Shown one piece after another: positions 3,645 to 5,161 of a stretch of DNA of 5,161 nucleotides; position 1 is the stretch's first letter; each line of letters opens with the position of its first letter. Position numbers and translations under genes: made by a program. The stretch spans positions 1 to 5,161 of the forward strand of contig JAGVII010000337.1 in assembly GCA_020056155.1 (NCBI GenBank), in the 5' to 3' direction. Source of the stretch: Afipia sp. GTDB taxonomy: Bacteria > Pseudomonadota > Alphaproteobacteria > Rhizobiales > Xanthobacteraceae. The notes beneath the pieces are model-generated. The model ran no database searches and was not told the origin of the DNA. It saw nothing but the letters and a program-made list of their open reading frames with translations.

Positions 3645-5161
3645 GTGAGCACGACGACCGACAAACCAGCCAAGCGATCCCTGCTGTCGACCGACGGGAT
3701 CACCGCGCCGCTACGCCATGCGGTGTTCCGGCGAATCTGGATGGCGAGCCTGCTCACCAATCTCGGGCTGATGATCAACGGCGTCGGCGCGGCCTGGGCG
3801 ATGACCCAGATGACGTCGTCGGCCAGCATGGTGGCGCTGGTCCAGACCGCCCTGATGCTGCCGATCATGCTGTTGTCGCTGGCGGCGGGCGCCATCGCCG
3901 ACATGTACGACCGGCGCATCGTCGGCCTGATCGCGCTGTCGCTCGGTCTCGTCGGCGGCGTGACGCTGGCCGTACTCGCCTATTTCAACGCCATTACGCC
4001 CAACAGCCTGCTGCTGTTCTGTTTCATGATCGGCAGCGGCATGGCGCTGTTCGGCCCGGCATGGCAGGCCTCGGTCAGCGAGCAGGTGCCCGCCGAGACG
4101 TTGCCCGCAGCGGTCGCGCTCAATGGCATCAGTTACAACATCGCGCGCAGCTTCGGCCCGGCGCTCGGCGGCATCATCGTGGCGGCGGCGGGCGCGGTGG
4201 CGGCGTTCGTCTGCAACGTGCTGCTGTATATCCCGCTGATCGTCGTGCTCTATCTCTGGCAGCGCACGCTGGAGCCGTCGCGGCTGCCGCCGGAGCGGCT
4301 GCGCCGTGCCGTCGTGTCCGGCGTGCGCTACATCGTCCACTCGCCGCCGATCCGCATCGTGCTGTACCGGACACTGGTGACCGGCATTGCCGGTGGTTCG
4401 GTACTGGCGCTGCTGCCGCTGGTGGCGCGCGACATCCTGGACGGCGGCGCGCAGACCTACGGCATCATGCTCGGCTGCTTCGGCATGGGCGGCGTGCTTG
4501 GCGCACTGAATATCTCCAGCATTCGCGCTCACCTGAGCGGCGAATATGCCGTCCGGCTGTGCGCGCTAACCATGGGCATCGCGATTGCCGTGCTCGCGCT
4601 CAGCCGCTGGCCGGCGCTGACCGGCGCGGCGCTGGTCGTGGCGGGCGCGTCGTGGATGATCGCGGTCACTCTGTTCAACATTGGGGTGCAGCTCTCGACG
4701 CCGCGCTGGGTCGCCGGACGCGCACTGGCGGCCTATCAAGCCGCGATTGCCGGCGGTGTCGCAATCGGAAGCTGGCTGTGGGGATATGTCGCCAACGGCG
4801 TCGGCATCGGCAACGCGCTGCTGATTGCTGGCGCGGTCATGTTCGTTTCGCCGGTGCTGGCGATCTGGCTGCGCATGCCCTCGACCGAAGGGGCCAACAA
4901 CGACGCAGTCGATGCGCTTGAAGAACCGGAAGTGAACCTTTCCATCTCGCAACGAAGCGGGCCGATCGTCGTCGAGATCGAATACCGCGTGAGCCAGCAA
5001 AAAGCCCGCGCGTTCTACACGACGATGCTGCAGCTCCAGGCCATCCGGCAGCGCAACGGCGCCTATGACTGGTCGATCGCGCGCGATATCGCCGACCCGG
5101 AACTGTGGATCGAGCGCTATCACTGTCCGACCTGGCTCGACTATCTGCGCCAGCGCAACCG
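3645..5161 (+). CDS. MFS_3 (DUF894/EntS-like) major facilitator exporter with C-terminal ABM-like domain, cut by right window edge
   Basis: Starting at GTG 3645, 505 codons are visible and the frame is open at the window edge. After a polar N-terminus of about 20 residues, PLRHAVFRRIWMASLLTN leads into about twelve hydrophobic segments that end near residue 420. The loop GAIADMYDRR (82-91) corresponds to MFS motif A between helices 2 and 3. Helix 4/5 features GPAWQASVSEQVP and ALNGISYNIARSFGPALGG are characteristic of the MFS_3 family, which includes the enterobactin exporter EntS. A linker rich in acidic residues precedes a soluble domain from about residue 438 (PIVVEIEYRV...RNGAYDWSIARDIADPELWIERYHCPTW). 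This resembles the ferredoxin-like antibiotic-biosynthesis-monooxygenase fold seen at the C-terminus of many MFS_3 proteins. Family length suggests only a few tens of residues are missing. It should be a proton-driven inner-membrane exporter; the substrate is unknown. There is no siderophore gene nearby, so no entS-type name is given. Confidence 0.9.
   Translation, partial: MSTTTDKPAKRSLLSTDGITAPLRHAVFRRIWMASLLTNLGLMINGVGAAWAMTQMTSSASMVALVQTALMLPIMLLSLAAGAIADMYDRRIVGLIALSLGLVGGVTLAVLAYFNAITPNSLLLFCFMIGSGMALFGPAWQASVSEQVPAETLPAAVALNGISYNIARSFGPALGGIIVAAAGAVAAFVCNVLLYIPLIVVLYLWQRTLEPSRLPPERLRRAVVSGVRYIVHSPPIRIVLYRTLVTGIAGGSVLALLPLVARDILDGGAQTYGIMLGCFGMGGVLGALNISSIRAHLSGEYAVRLCALTMGIAIAVLALSRWPALTGAALVVAGASWMIAVTLFNIGVQLSTPRWVAGRALAAYQAAIAGGVAIGSWLWGYVANGVGIGNALLIAGAVMFVSPVLAIWLRMPSTEGANNDAVDALEEPEVNLSISQRSGPIVVEIEYRVSQQKARAFYTTMLQLQAIRQRNGAYDWSIARDIADPELWIERYHCPTWLDYLRQRN

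Noticed and set aside
3711..4921. Long frames over the MFS gene (minus 3711-4532, plus 4061-4921)
   Set aside because: They are low-complexity Arg/Ala/His-rich shadows of the GC-rich transporter gene. The real frame shows transmembrane helices and motif A.
1..5161. tRNA, rRNA or riboswitch genes
   Set aside because: I saw no cloverleaf with a TTCRANY-type T-loop, no rRNA segment and no known riboswitch core on either strand.

Overview
The window looks like chromosomal DNA from an alphaproteobacterium of the Bradyrhizobium/Rhodopseudomonas/Nitrobacter/Afipia group (Nitrobacteraceae, also called Bradyrhizobiaceae). Three things suggest this: high GC with strong G/C preference at third codon positions, a density of periplasmic solute-binding proteins typical of these soil and aquatic oligotrophs, and a nested palindromic repeat at 494-665. 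Its 'gtcattgcgagcgcagcgaa' and 'gccgggcttgtcccggc' modules are recognisable as dispersed repeats of that family. The genus is inferred, not shown.

Layout. On the minus strand, the left side carries the N-terminal 148 codons of a fused TRAP transporter permease (1-444, running off the left edge). Upstream of it is the gene for its TAXI-family periplasmic binding protein (702-1649). The two read in the same direction, TAXI gene first, and are separated by 257 bp that hold the nested repeat. A 337-bp divergent intergenic region (1650-1986) follows, containing several operator-like dyads. To its right, on the plus strand, are a Tat-exported Bug/TctC-type binding protein of the tripartite tricarboxylate transporter class (1987-3009), a strong GC-rich hairpin (3016-3060), a small single-pass membrane protein of unknown function (3113-3547), and an MFS_3 (DUF894)-type exporter beginning with GTG at 3645. 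The exporter has a C-terminal monooxygenase-like (ABM-fold) domain and is cut by the right edge.

How the genes fit together. TAXI protein plus fused permease is a complete secondary-uptake system for an unknown, probably organic-anion, solute: the binding protein captures ligand in the periplasm and the ion-coupled permease imports it. The divergent Bug protein belongs to an unrelated transporter class and has no TctA/TctB membrane genes next to it here, so it is an orphan receptor that must use a remote permease or act in sensing. The MFS protein points to efflux and has no evident link to the uptake genes.

There is no convincing new system in the window. The points most worth a second look are the nested repeat, whose two outer arms differ by compensatory base changes that preserve each arm's own hairpin, and the dyads between the two divergent binding-protein genes.
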